Shown in pieces: positions 42,521 through 50,510 of a stretch of DNA of 64,000 nt. The position numbers were made by a program, and so were the translations under genes. Under the pieces are notes generated by a model. It made no database searches and had not been told where the DNA came from. It saw nothing but the letters and a program-made list of their open reading frames with translations. The first letter of the stretch is position 1. The number at the start of each line of letters is the position of its first letter. This stretch comes from Pseudomonas mendocina. Lineage in GTDB: Bacteria > Pseudomonadota > Gammaproteobacteria > Pseudomonadales > Pseudomonadaceae. The stretch covers positions 2,418,001-2,482,000 of the forward strand of contig CP148074.1 in NCBI GenBank assembly GCA_037482215.1, written 5' to 3'.

Positions 42521-43045
42521 CTATGCAAGAGAAAGAGAATACCGGCCTGCCTTGAGCGGGCCGGATGCTCTCAAGTCGCCTTTATTAGGGGACTTGGAAG
42601 TATTAGCGCACTTTCCGGTACCTGGCGCGCCACCCGGAACGAGAATTACGCTTGAGTATTCGGTTGGTTTATCGGAGCGTGGACCCGGCACCAATTCGCG
42701 GAGGCGCAAGTAGCAAGTCTTGCAAAGATGGCCGTAATCGTATTCTTCTGCTTCAGATAGAACAGCCCTGCACTCCGCGCACTTAGCTGCCAACCTCACC
42801 GGATTATTGAGAGCCTCAATAGCCTGCGCCCTTATCTCTCTCAGTCTTCGACGCTCAGCCGCTGAAGGGCGATTTGCCAAACGCTCCGCTCTGCGCCTTT
42901 CACGCTCTTCGTTTTTTGCAGCGAGCGCTTTTCTACGCTCTTCGCGCTCGCACTTCTTGTTCACCGCCTGAAATGCCCGGCGCAACTCTCTAGTTAGTCT
43001 GTCAATGACGACATCTGGACCGTCCGGGGTTGCATTGTCGCTCAC
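42521..43045 (-). CDS. Charged protein with zinc motif, antisense to the early leader
   Basis: A 174-aa frame on the minus strand. GTG 43045 has AGGAG six nt upstream. The N-terminal two-thirds is a basic coiled coil (REERRKALAAKNEERERRRA), followed by CAECRAVLSEAEEYDYGHLC with KTC, a CxxC-x14-CxxC zinc finger. The last about 50 residues are low in structure and may be spurious beyond the zinc finger. It would be transcribed against PL. Real-looking but unidentified. Confidence 0.5.
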   Translation of the reverse strand: MSDNATPDGPDVVIDRLTRELRRAFQAVNKKCEREERRKALAAKNEERERRRAERLANRPSAAERRRLREIRAQAIEALNNPVRLAAKCAECRAVLSEAEEYDYGHLCKTCYLRLRELVPGPRSDKPTEYSSVILVPGGAPGTGKCANTSKSPNKGDLRASGPLKAGRYSLSLA

Positions 43046-43244
43046 TCTCAACTCCTGTCAGATGAAAGAACTCAAGAGTCGCTAATTGAGGAAGGCAACG
43101 CAAGATCAGCTGATGGCAAGTAATCAGCAACTGACAGCCAGATGATCCACGCGCCAGCGAGCCAGTAGCCCTGGCGCGAGCAATGCCCGTTTTCCTCGAT
43201 GCCCTTGGTGACAGGGGTATCTGGGAAGACAACAAGAGGAGAAA

Positions 43245-43454
43245 ATGAGTGTTATTGATATTGATTTCGAGGCTGGAGGTATTTCCCTTGAGCCTCTTAG
43301 TGGTAACTGGATTCGTGTTGAGGCGAAAGAAGCTGATGTTAAGCAGATTCTCAATTCGTTCGATCTCACAATGATCGTAGAGCACTACGGCGCTAGCGAT
43401 CTTCTTGAAGAGATAGGCGAAGCGCAAGCAAAAGAACATTTCGAGATCGAATAA
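43245..43454 (+). CDS. Small acidic protein, first early gene after PL
   Basis: A 69-aa acidic protein (MSVIDIDFEAGGISLEPLSG, ending KEHFEIE). The ATG has GAGGAG about five nt upstream. First convincing plus-strand gene of the operon. No family recognised; small acidic early phage proteins are often host-takeover or anti-defence factors, but nothing here shows which. Confidence 0.75.
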   Translation: MSVIDIDFEAGGISLEPLSGNWIRVEAKEADVKQILNSFDLTMIVEHYGASDLLEEIGEAQAKEHFEIE

Positions 43455-43464
43455 CCCTTCACTT

Positions 43465-43487
43465 CTGCCCATTCACTGAGTGGGCAG
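43465..43487. terminator. Hairpin after the small acidic gene
   Basis: CTGCCCA/TGGGCAG stem (7 bp) with a 9-nt loop 10 nt after the stop codon, no T-run. Could stabilise the message end. Confidence 0.4.
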
Positions 43488-43502
43488 CGGGAAGACAAGC
43501 CA

Positions 43503-43533
43503 AGTGGTTTGTTCCATTTTGGAACATACCACT
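43503..43533. repeat. 13-bp inverted repeat
   Basis: AGTGGTTTGTTCC (43503-43515) and GGAACATACCACT (43521-43533) pair with one mismatch around an ATTTT loop. There is no T-run. It could be an operator for a dimeric regulator or an RNA hairpin. Confidence 0.7.
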
Positions 43534-44084
43534 CAGCGCAACAAGATCCCGCAAACACGACACGGGATGCCGCCTCTGATAACAGGAGTATGACGGGGTT
43601 CAGTGGGGTTCAGCGCCCTGGCAATAAGCTGCCAATGCCCTCGGTGAGGGTGTATTGGGGATGGCTTTAGTGGAGTACAGCGGATAAAACCAACGGACTA
43701 ACCATTAGAGCCGTCCACCAATGCAGTGAGCAAGGCTGAATCAAGACAGTTCGGAGCATTAGCGACCACACGGGCCACTGACCGCATAGAACGGCGCGGG
43801 ATTTGTTCAGCTCCGGCCACTGCATTAAGCGCCGACGGAGTTCGGGTGAGGACTGGCCTAACCAGTCTGCCCTATCAACTATCAAGCATTCCTTGACAGT
43901 TGCCCTGCATGACCAATTTCCCGGCATCAGGAAAATGGTTTCGCACGTATTCGCAACATCCTCTCCCGGTTCGCCGGGGTTCTTTCTCACATAGATCGCA
44001 CCGGCAGGCGTCAGGCTGGCTATTCGCCCGGCTTGGTCACCGGGTCTGGCGCCTGACCAGTGCGATTTCACCGAGGAATCAATC
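43534..44084. other. 550 nt without a convincing gene
   Basis: No plus-strand frame of useful length with a ribosome site. A 26-codon frame at 43590 (AGGAGT two nt before ATG) is possible. GGGGTTCAGT is followed directly by a second GGGGTTCAG. A long minus-strand frame crossing this region has no ribosome site and overlaps the next real gene. A non-coding RNA is possible. Confidence 0.4.
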
Positions 44085-44399
44085 ATGGAAATTCGACAGA
44101 TCATAGATTCGCTGAGTGAAGCAATTGATGCAGGTGATGCCGATGTGATTGAGCGATACGCCGAGCACTGCGCAGAAGGCATGAATGAGCTGGGCGAGCT
44201 TCTCTGCATTGCAATCATCGAAATGGATCGCCCGCAGTGGCTGGCAGTTATGTCCGTGACCTCGCAGAAAACGCCGAAGCTGGCCGATGCCCTTGAGGCA
44301 ATTGAGCGCCATATCGACCGAGAGCGCCATGCCTTCATCGGAAAGCGCGCAAATCTCGGACGAAGCAGAAGAGGAAGCCGCAGTCCGGTCCGAATTTAA
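44085..44399 (+). CDS. Small helical early protein, unknown
   Basis: A 104-aa protein (MEIRQIIDSLSEAIDAGDAD, HCAEGMNELGELLCIAIIEM) with an acidic helical N-terminus and a basic end (KRANLGRSRRGSRSP). Preceded by CCGAGGAATCAATC. No family recognised. Confidence 0.7.
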   Translation: MEIRQIIDSLSEAIDAGDADVIERYAEHCAEGMNELGELLCIAIIEMDRPQWLAVMSVTSQKTPKLADALEAIERHIDRERHAFIGKRANLGRSRRGSRSPVRI

Positions 44400-44420
44400 T
44401 TCTGGGCTACGGAGGGTGTC

Positions 44421-44705
44421 ATGAGCACATCCGACTGGCAGAAAGCCAAGGCTGCAGAGCTTGTTGAGTACTACGTCGAGCAGATAAAGCGCTCTGAGTT
44501 TCCAGAGCCAAATCTGTGCCAAGGCATGATCGAAATGGCCTACGCCACCGCCCTTCTTGATGATGAGCAGTACGGCTACTGGACCAGGCTCACAGAATTG
44601 GCGGTTCAAGAGCGGCGCGCCGAACTTCGTAAGATCAGGGGTGCGCGCATTCGTACCAAGAAACCTCAAGCGAATAAGAACAATGCAATTCGGAGGGCGT
44701 CATGA
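44421..44705 (+). CDS. Small early protein, unknown
   Basis: A 94-aa protein (MSTSDWQKAKAAELVEYYVE, MIEMAYATALLDDEQYGYWT), acidic first, strongly basic at the end (KKPQANKNNAIRRAS). GGAGGGTGTC precedes the start. Its stop overlaps the next start by 4 nt. No family recognised. Confidence 0.7.
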   Translation: MSTSDWQKAKAAELVEYYVEQIKRSEFPEPNLCQGMIEMAYATALLDDEQYGYWTRLTELAVQERRAELRKIRGARIRTKKPQANKNNAIRRAS

Positions 44706-44833
44706 AAGCCATCTACCCAACCATCGAAGCCGCCATTCAAGCCCTGCAACAGCGGGGCTTTTTATTGGTGGCTGAGCTTCCGAAGGCAATCAAGATTGAG
44801 CGCCGCAATGGGCGCTGTGTGGTGACTGTATGA
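44702..44833 (+). CDS. Micro-protein, unknown
   Basis: A 43-aa protein (MKAIYPTIEAAIQALQQRGF, LLVAELPKAIKI) preceded by CGGAGGGCGTC; overlaps both neighbours by 4 nt (ATGA), which supports translation. Confidence 0.6.
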   Translation: MKAIYPTIEAAIQALQQRGFLLVAELPKAIKIERRNGRCVVTV

Positions 44834-44934
44834 CCACAAATCAGCGCGCCCGCCGCCACGCAATCTGGCTCAACGGCTTTCTGATGATCGCCCTCTTCCT
44901 GATCGTAACGATCATCGGCCCAAGCCTGGGCTAA
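44830..44934 (+). CDS. Single-span membrane micro-protein
   Basis: A 34-aa protein with a basic start (MTTNQRARRHAIW) and one hydrophobic helix (GFLMIALFLIVTIIGPSL). It overlaps the preceding gene by 4 nt. Similar to the small membrane proteins encoded in early operons of many temperate phages; role unknown. Confidence 0.55.
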   Translation: MTTNQRARRHAIWLNGFLMIALFLIVTIIGPSLG

Positions 44935-45089
44935 TCAATCGCAAAGCTCATGTAGGTGCATTAAATGGATGAAAGCCTTATTCCAAAGGACCTGCTCATT
45001 TAATCGCAAATGCAGAGCTAACACCTTCCCTATCAATCTCTACTGCTGCGTCATGCGCGGCATGCTTCTGCGCGCATATCGAGGTAGCC

Positions 45090-46007
45090 ATGAGCAACGC
45101 AATAGCAACCATAACAAATGACATTTACGGAACTCGCGATTCGTTCGCTGCCGTCCTCACAGATCAGAGTATTAACTTTGACCGCGAGGCAGGGTTTGCG
45201 ATTCAGGCCATCAGCGCAAACGACTACATCACTAAGGTTGCATCCAATAACCGGCAGTCAGTAGTCAATGCAATTGCAAATATTGCAGCAATCGGCATCA
45301 GCCTGAACCCAGCGACTAAGCAAGCGTACCTGGTGCCGAGAGACGGCAAGATTTGTCTTGATATCAGCTATATGGGGCTGATGGATCTCGCCATCGCATC
45401 TGGCTCTATTCGCTGGGCTAAGGCAGAGCTTGTATATGCGACTGACTCCTTTGAGCTGAACGGATACGACAACCCTCCTGCCCATAAGTACAACCCATTC
45501 AGCCAGGATCGCGGCGAAATTGTTGGTGTTTACGTGGTCGCAAAGACTGCGGATGGCGACTATTTAACCGACACTATGACGCTTGCGGAGGTGTACGCAA
45601 TCCGTGACCGCTCAAGCGCATGGAAGGCCTGGGTTAAGGACAAGAAGAAATGCCCGTGGGTCACGGACGAGGGCGAAATGATCAAAAAGACCATGGTCAA
45701 GCGTGCGTCCAAATACTGGCCCATGACGCCGCGTCTTGAGCAGGCGATTCATCACCTCAATACAGATGCTGGAGAAGGAATTGATCTGACCGGGAAGCAG
45801 GCTGCAAATCCTGACTTTACCGCCTCATGGGTCGAAAAGGTCAATGCATCCGAGTCGGCAGAGGTTCTTCAGATGGTCTGGAAGCAGGCTGTTGAATCTG
45901 CCAGGGGAGCAGGAGATAAGCAGGCCTATGAACTGATAAAGGCTGCTGTTCTTGAGAGGCAGGCATACCTGAAAAATAACGCACCAATTGAAGGGGTGGC
46001 TCAATGA
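45090..46007 (+). CDS. recT: RecT single-strand annealing protein
   Basis: A 305-aa RecT-family recombinase ([56 protein letters not shown]). It coats single-stranded DNA and promotes annealing during phage recombination and circularisation. Its stop overlaps the exonuclease start by 4 nt, the usual RecT/exonuclease pairing. Confidence 0.93.
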   Translation: MSNAIATITNDIYGTRDSFAAVLTDQSINFDREAGFAIQAISANDYITKVASNNRQSVVNAIANIAAIGISLNPATKQAYLVPRDGKICLDISYMGLMDLAIASGSIRWAKAELVYATDSFELNGYDNPPAHKYNPFSQDRGEIVGVYVVAKTADGDYLTDTMTLAEVYAIRDRSSAWKAWVKDKKKCPWVTDEGEMIKKTMVKRASKYWPMTPRLEQAIHHLNTDAGEGIDLTGKQAANPDFTASWVEKVNASESAEVLQMVWKQAVESARGAGDKQAYELIKAAVLERQAYLKNNAPIEGVAQ

Positions 46008-46792
46008 TCATTATTAATTGCGAGCAAGGCAGCGCTGATTGGCATGCTGCTCGGGCTGGCTGCATCACCGCAAGCATGTTTGGCGTTGCTCGCTCCAAGG
46101 TCAACTGCCTAACAGAGCAGCAGCGCATTTACGTAGAGGCCATTCAGTCAGGCGCAGCTCAAAAAGAAGCGCTGGATCTTGCTAAATACAAGGCAGCTCC
46201 AAAAGCAGAGGCCGTAACCAAGGCTCTAGCTGGCGAGAAGGTTGGCGAGTTTTCCGATGCAGCTAAAAACTACGCATTTCGCCTTGCAATCGAACGCATC
46301 AGCAAGCAGCCGCTTGATGAAGGATTTGAAACCTACTCTATGCGCCGCGGGCATGAGCTGGAGCCTGAGGCTCGAATGGAGCACGAGTTTCAGACGGGGC
46401 TTATCGTCCAGCGCGCTGGGTTCGTTACCACCGAAGACGGATGCTTTGGGGCTAGCGCTGACGGCCTAATCGATAAAGACGGTGGCAGCGAATACAAGTG
46501 CTTCATGAATCCTGAAAGGCTCCGCGCCTTCCATATCGACAATGACGCCAGTGAGATTTTTGATCAAGTGCAGGGATGCATGTGGATCACTGGGCGCAAG
46601 TGGTGGCACATCGGCCTTTACTGCCCAGCCCTAAAGCCTGTAGGTCGTCAGCTCTGGTGGAAAGAGTTCAAGCGGGATGAGGATTACATCGAGCGCCTTG
46701 AGGCTGATCTGCTGGAGTTCAAGCTTCTGGTTGATCAGTACGAAGCCGAGCTTCGCAATCCTATCGAGACACAACAGAAGGAGGCCGCCTAA
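46004..46792 (+). CDS. YqaJ-type recombination exonuclease (lambda Exo/RecE partner)
   Basis: A 262-aa nuclease of the YqaJ/lambda-exonuclease family: [20 protein letters not shown] at the start, [16 protein letters not shown], then [20 protein letters not shown] (Asp...Glu-x-Lys of the PD-(D/E)XK site) and [15 protein letters not shown]. It resects double-strand ends to feed RecT. Ends one base into the ssb start. Confidence 0.92.
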   Translation: MIIINCEQGSADWHAARAGCITASMFGVARSKVNCLTEQQRIYVEAIQSGAAQKEALDLAKYKAAPKAEAVTKALAGEKVGEFSDAAKNYAFRLAIERISKQPLDEGFETYSMRRGHELEPEARMEHEFQTGLIVQRAGFVTTEDGCFGASADGLIDKDGGSEYKCFMNPERLRAFHIDNDASEIFDQVQGCMWITGRKWWHIGLYCPALKPVGRQLWWKEFKRDEDYIERLEADLLEFKLLVDQYEAELRNPIETQQKEAA

Positions 46793-47286
46793 TGGCCCGT
46801 GGAGTCAATAAAGTCATTCTGGTCGGCACCTGCGGCCAAGATCCTGATACGCGCTACCTGCCTAACGGAAATGCGGTAACCAACCTGAGCCTGGCCACCA
46901 GCGAGCAGTGGACCGACAAGCAGACCGGTCAGCGTGTCGAAAAAACTGAATGGCACCGCGTTGCCCTGTTCGGCAAGGTCGCTGAAATTGCCGGTGAGTA
47001 CCTGCGCAAAGGCAGCCAGGTCTATATCGAAGGCAAACTGCAAACCCGCGAGTGGGAAAAGGACGGTATCAAGCGTTACACCACCGAAATCATCGTGGAT
47101 ATGCAGGGCACGATGCAGCTGCTTGGGGCGCGCGGAGATGGAGAAGGAACTCCACGGCAGCAGCGGGCGCGGCGCGAATCAGGAAACGGTAACGAGACCC
47201 GTCCGGCGGAAAATAGTCGGCCTCAGCAGTCAGCGCCGCAGCCAGAGCCAGACTACGACGACTTTGATGATCAGATCCCATTCTGA
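46792..47286 (+). CDS. ssb: Single-stranded DNA-binding protein
   Basis: A 164-aa SSB. The OB fold occupies about residues 1-110 ([59 protein letters not shown]). A Gln/Pro/Arg-rich linker leads to the acidic tip [11 protein letters not shown] that contacts host repair proteins. Completes a RecT-Exo-SSB recombination set. Confidence 0.96.
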   Translation: MARGVNKVILVGTCGQDPDTRYLPNGNAVTNLSLATSEQWTDKQTGQRVEKTEWHRVALFGKVAEIAGEYLRKGSQVYIEGKLQTREWEKDGIKRYTTEIIVDMQGTMQLLGARGDGEGTPRQQRARRESGNGNETRPAENSRPQQSAPQPEPDYDDFDDQIPF

Positions 47287-47293
47287 GGTAGCC

Positions 47294-47842
47294 ATGGATA
47301 TTGTTGAGCAATGCGTTGAGTCGTATCGGCGGCTCAAGAATCTGAAACTGGCCGGCGCTGAGATTGGTATCCCCTGGCAGACGGTTTATATCCATCTCAA
47401 GACCGCTGGTGAACCGGTCACTGGTGACAAAGCGCGGTACGGCTCTGACTCAGACAGGCTAGCCGCTCGCGCAGAGCGGCTGTTTGCTGAACTGGTGCCC
47501 GAGGCAGTCAACATGAACGGGAAGAAATTCCAAGCAAAAATGGACTTCCAAGTTGGGGGTTGGGGCGTTGACGTAAAAGCCTCGCGCCTCAACACGTCGA
47601 ACCGGAACAGCAAAACTAAGCGCTGGGCTTTTGGAGTTAAGAAGCAAGAATCAGTCGCGGCGTTCTTCGTTTGCTTTTGCATGGCAGATGACGACAGCTT
47701 GCAGCATGTCTTGCTGATACCCGGCGAGATTGCGAGGACATACCAGACAATCTCGGCGGCTCAGTCTGGCAGCAAGTGGCTGGACTACAAGGTTGAGCCT
47801 GACGAACTGGCTCCTTTCTTCGAAAATCTGTTGGCAGCATAA
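47294..47842 (+). CDS. Predicted endonuclease-like protein with HTH
   Basis: A 182-aa protein. The first about 40 residues (LAGAEIGIPWQTVYIHLKTA) form an HTH. The centre (FQAKMDFQVGGWGVDVKASR) has the Asp...x-V-x-Lys form of a PD-(D/E)XK nuclease, followed by RWAFGVKKQESVAAFFVCFC. The ATG at 47294 follows GAGGTAGCC. Related early-region proteins are mostly unannotated; nuclease function is inferred. Confidence 0.6.
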   Translation: MDIVEQCVESYRRLKNLKLAGAEIGIPWQTVYIHLKTAGEPVTGDKARYGSDSDRLAARAERLFAELVPEAVNMNGKKFQAKMDFQVGGWGVDVKASRLNTSNRNSKTKRWAFGVKKQESVAAFFVCFCMADDDSLQHVLLIPGEIARTYQTISAAQSGSKWLDYKVEPDELAPFFENLLAA

Positions 47843-47882
47843 GGGCTCTTCGGAGCCCTTTTCTTTGCCAAAACGGTGACGC

Positions 47883-48524
47883 ATGAGCAATGCAGATGTT
47901 GGGCGCCGCACTCTCAAGCGCCTTCCGTGGACTGCCGAGCATGATGCCCAGCTTTCAGAGCTTTACAAAACCAAGCCCATCACTGCGATAGCGCAAGCAA
48001 TGGGAAGAACCTCTGGATCAATTTTCAACAGAGTGCAAAAGCTCGGCTTGAAGCGGTCGGATGAATACAAGCAGCTTTCTGGGTGTGGGCGGTTCAAGAA
48101 AGGTGGAGCCCCATGGAACGCCGGAATGAAGGGCTGGAATGCAGGCGGAAAATCCAAAGACACCCAATTCAAGCCTGGCAATGTCTCCAGCACCTGGCGG
48201 CCTATTGGTGCTGAGCGAGTCAGCAAGGACGGAATCTTGTACCGAAAGGTGGCCGACACGCGAAACAAGAAGGTGGACTGGCGGCCAGTGCATGAACTGA
48301 TCTGGGAAGAGCATCACGGGCCGATCCCTGAAGGAAATTTCGTCATCTTCATTGATCGCAACCGCAGCAACTTCGCGATTGAAAACCTTTTAGCTGTACT
48401 CCGCTCGACTGGGCAGCGCAACAGGGGACGCAGATATGGCCCCGAGTACCGGCAACAGTCACCCTGGGTTGGTTCAATGAAAAATAAGAAAGTCGAAAAT
48501 GAAAGACGTGACCGAATTTCGTGA
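47883..48524 (+). CDS. HNH endonuclease with Myb-like N-terminus
   Basis: A 213-aa protein. Residues 10-60 resemble a SANT/Myb HTH (PWTAEHDAQLSELYKTKPIT), followed by an NUMOD-like linker (FKKGGAPWNAGMKGWNAGGK) and the HNH core (VHELIWEEHHGPIPEGNFVI, FIDRNRSNFAIENL) in which the second His is replaced in the usual way by the N/R context. Typical of freestanding phage homing-type endonucleases. It overlaps the next small gene by 26 nt. Confidence 0.85.
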   Translation: MSNADVGRRTLKRLPWTAEHDAQLSELYKTKPITAIAQAMGRTSGSIFNRVQKLGLKRSDEYKQLSGCGRFKKGGAPWNAGMKGWNAGGKSKDTQFKPGNVSSTWRPIGAERVSKDGILYRKVADTRNKKVDWRPVHELIWEEHHGPIPEGNFVIFIDRNRSNFAIENLLAVLRSTGQRNRGRRYGPEYRQQSPWVGSMKNKKVENERRDRIS

Positions 48525-48738
48525 GTTCCTGGGCGAAACAATGCGCAAGGTGCTCAGTGGTGAGGCAACTGTAGATCAAGCAAAGGCTATCTCTATGGTT
48601 GCAGCTGAAATCAACGCATCAACGCGCAATGAAATTGAGCTAGCCCGAGCAACTGACGGTGACTTCAAGGGAACCGGCTTCATTGATGTTACGCCGCGCC
48701 CTCAGCAACGGGCAGCTATTCAAGGAGTTCGCTCATGA
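48499..48738 (+). CDS. Small early protein, unknown
   Basis: A 79-aa helical protein (MKDVTEFREFLGETMRKVLS, VDQAKAISMVAAEINASTRN) ending VTPRPQQRAAIQGVRS. Helical pattern resembles other phage proteins annotated as hypothetical beside HNH genes. Coupled to the next gene (ATGA). Confidence 0.65.
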   Translation: MKDVTEFREFLGETMRKVLSGEATVDQAKAISMVAAEINASTRNEIELARATDGDFKGTGFIDVTPRPQQRAAIQGVRS

Positions 48739-48995
48739 ACGCAGATATCCAAATTCGCGACCCGCTGCGTAATGAGCTGGCTGCAAAGATGGCCGAGTTT
48801 GAAGCAAAGCGCGGGCCGGTAGTGACTATGCCAATCGTTCAGCGCTGCGATAAGCACTCGTATAACAATCGTATTGTTACCGACTCACGGGCCGCACGTC
48901 GCGGAAATGAAGCAGCACCTAGCCAGATGCCTCTAGCCAAGCGCGGCACGCGGCAGGCCCGGCAGCGCGCCATGTTACGCGAGGTCTGGAAATGA
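48735..48995 (+). CDS. Small basic early protein, unknown
   Basis: An 86-aa protein (MNADIQIRDPLRNELAAKMA, basic C-terminus RGTRQARQRAMLREVWK). Overlaps the previous gene by 4 nt. An 18-codon frame follows at 48992-49048 with the same ATGA overlap and may be translated. No family recognised. Confidence 0.6.
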   Translation: MNADIQIRDPLRNELAAKMAEFEAKRGPVVTMPIVQRCDKHSYNNRIVTDSRAARRGNEAAPSQMPLAKRGTRQARQRAMLREVWK

Positions 48996-49166
48996 AAACC
49001 CGCAAACGCTCAATTCCAGCAAACGAACTGGCTCAGCTTATGAGCTAAGGCAGGTCGGAATTTCATGGAAGTGCATAGGGATCGGCCTTGGTCGCCATCC
49101 AAGCCATCTGCGTGACTCTCTGTGTTACGCGACACAGCACGGTATCACTCATGCGGGGCAATAGCC

Positions 49167-49469
49167 ATGGCGCTAAAACAATCCGAGCGCGACGCCCGTA
49201 CAGCAGCAAAACGCGCCGCGAATGCAGAAACAGAGCTTCGCCACCGAGTGCGCCCTGGCATCAAGGCCAAGCTGGTCGATCTTATGCAGTGGCACGGAAT
49301 CGAAGAACAGGCCGAGGCAATCCAGTTGCTGATCATGAATGCGCACTCGCTCGGGCCTGAAGGTTCTGGCGCACTTCTACAAGTACCGCGCCACGAAATC
49401 ACGATAAGCGAAAACGTGGCGCGGAAGTTAGAGGCTTATACGGAGGATGGAGAGGATGAGCGAGATTGA
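49167..49469 (+). CDS. Small early protein, possible DNA-binding
   Basis: A 100-aa protein (MALKQSERDARTAAKRAANA), very basic first, with an amphipathic middle (PGIKAKLVDLMQWHGIEEQA) and an acidic tail (LEAYTEDGEDERD). The helical centre is reminiscent of ribbon-helix-helix proteins. I use ATG 49167; an upstream in-frame start lacks a ribosome site. Confidence 0.6.
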   Translation: MALKQSERDARTAAKRAANAETELRHRVRPGIKAKLVDLMQWHGIEEQAEAIQLLIMNAHSLGPEGSGALLQVPRHEITISENVARKLEAYTEDGEDERD

Positions 49470-49770
49470 GAAGGTTGAGGTGGTGGCATGGTCTGTTATG
49501 GAAAGACCGGACGAGTTTAATGGCTTTGAGTGCAGGCAAAGGGTTACAACTATCAAACCTTCTCGTGCGGCTAAGTCGTTTGAGCTAATGACCGTCGCCC
49601 AGCATGAGCGCATTGTCGAGCAGTACAAGAAGGGCAGCAAAGAGCTTTGCGAGGCATTAAGGGCTCTGCTGGATGACACACAGCATGCCGGCCACGACTG
49701 TGAAGATATCCGATGCCCGGTAGCTAAGGCTGTTGCAGTACTTTGGATAGCCGAAGGCGACCAGCCATGA
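49456..49770 (+). CDS. Small early protein, unknown
   Basis: A 104-aa protein (MSEIEKVEVVAWSVMERPDE) with a central helical segment (FELMTVAQHERIVEQYKKGS) and late Cys/His positions (HAGHDCEDIRCPVA). GGAGG at 49442-49446 fits ATG 49456 better than the in-frame ATG at 49447. The FELMTVAQHERIV element recurs in phage proteins that read 'LMTVAQHER', often of unknown role. Confidence 0.65.
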   Translation: MSEIEKVEVVAWSVMERPDEFNGFECRQRVTTIKPSRAAKSFELMTVAQHERIVEQYKKGSKELCEALRALLDDTQHAGHDCEDIRCPVAKAVAVLWIAEGDQP

Positions 49771-49910
49771 CTGACAAGCCCACCGACAACTACCCGCCAC
49801 TCGACTCCCCCGCCCTTGTCGGCAATACGAAATTCGATACCGGCGTATCAAGCAAGCTGGTAGTGAAGCAGCTCAGCGGAACTGTATTCGCAGCGCCATC
49901 CTTTTCCTGA
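49767..49910 (+). CDS. Possible micro-protein, unknown
   Basis: A 47-aa frame (MTDKPTDNYPPLDSPALVGN) whose ATG overlaps the preceding stop (ATGA). No recognisable motif. Included because of the coupling and position. Confidence 0.4.
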   Translation: MTDKPTDNYPPLDSPALVGNTKFDTGVSSKLVVKQLSGTVFAAPSFS

Positions 49911-49982
49911 TGCCGGGGTTGCTGAGTTAAGGGCTTCAATCGAAGCGATGCAGAGCGACAAGTAACCGACAAGGAGAAAGCC

Positions 49983-50327
49983 ATGCACCCAGAAAGCCCA
50001 AATGGCATATGGACTTCGCTCGGCTACTCAATAGAGCGCGGCAGTAAAGGAAGCCGAACCATCCGCCGCCCTGATGGCAGCGTCGTTGATATTGAGCGCC
50101 AGCCTGGTAATGACCATTACACGGACGAGCTTGCAGCGGCAAAGGCAGAGCGCGCAAAGCGCTTGCTGCCCCTCGGGCCAGAAGAGTGTCAGTCAGCTCA
50201 GCCTGATCTAGCCACCCGCCCTCCTTCCCAGCCTGATGCTGCGGGACGGGCAACCTTAGACATAACAACATATTCACGCCGCTGGCGAGGATCAATCATG
50301 CCTGACCAACTTACAGGGGCGTCATGA
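49983..50327 (+). CDS. Small early protein, unknown
   Basis: A 114-aa protein (MHPESPNGIWTSLGYSIERG, GSRTIRRPDGSVVDIERQPG). AAGGAGAAAGCC precedes the ATG. The N-terminal part looks like a small beta domain; the C-terminal half is Pro/Ala-rich. No family recognised. Confidence 0.6.
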   Translation: MHPESPNGIWTSLGYSIERGSKGSRTIRRPDGSVVDIERQPGNDHYTDELAAAKAERAKRLLPLGPEECQSAQPDLATRPPSQPDAAGRATLDITTYSRRWRGSIMPDQLTGAS

Positions 50328-50491
50328 GCCGTCCCACCTTCTGCCGACACTCAGGCAAGCAAATGCCATGCGATTGCTTGGCCTGCACTCCACCGGATCA
50401 AAGCCATGACCGAAGAACAGCTACACGCGCTGTACATGCAGCGCATGAACCAGAACCAGTACGCCATGATGTTGCAAAGGGCAAAGAATAA
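50324..50491 (+). CDS. Possible Cys-rich micro-protein
   Basis: A 55-aa frame whose ATG overlaps the preceding stop (ATGA). The first 30 residues (MSRPTFCRHSGKQMPCDCLA) are Cys/His-rich, as for a small zinc protein; the second half overlaps another frame and is less convincing. Confidence 0.35.
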   Translation: MSRPTFCRHSGKQMPCDCLACTPPDQSHDRRTATRAVHAAHEPEPVRHDVAKGKE

Positions 50492-50510
50492 GGGAAGTCG
50501 GAATGAGTGA
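50406..50510 (+). CDS. Possible helical micro-protein
   Basis: A 34-aa frame (MTEEQLHALYMQRMNQNQYA) overlapping the start of the Ead-like gene by 8 nt. The composition looks protein-like, but it shares DNA with the frame at 50324; at most one of the two is likely to be important here. Confidence 0.4.
   Translation: MTEEQLHALYMQRMNQNQYAMMLQRAKNKGSRNE

Noticed and set aside
42261-42655. Plus-strand frames of 66-68 codons in the PL leader
   Set aside because: Composition is unlike neighbouring proteins, no ribosome sites, and they cross several stem-loops.
43670-43745. tRNA-like sequence
   Set aside because: A D-arm-like block is present but no acceptor or T-arm pairing could be built.
43667-44338. 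Long minus-strand frame across the gene-free early segment
   Set aside because: No ribosome site, Ser-rich shadow composition, and most of its first part is antisense to the convincing gene at 44085-44399.
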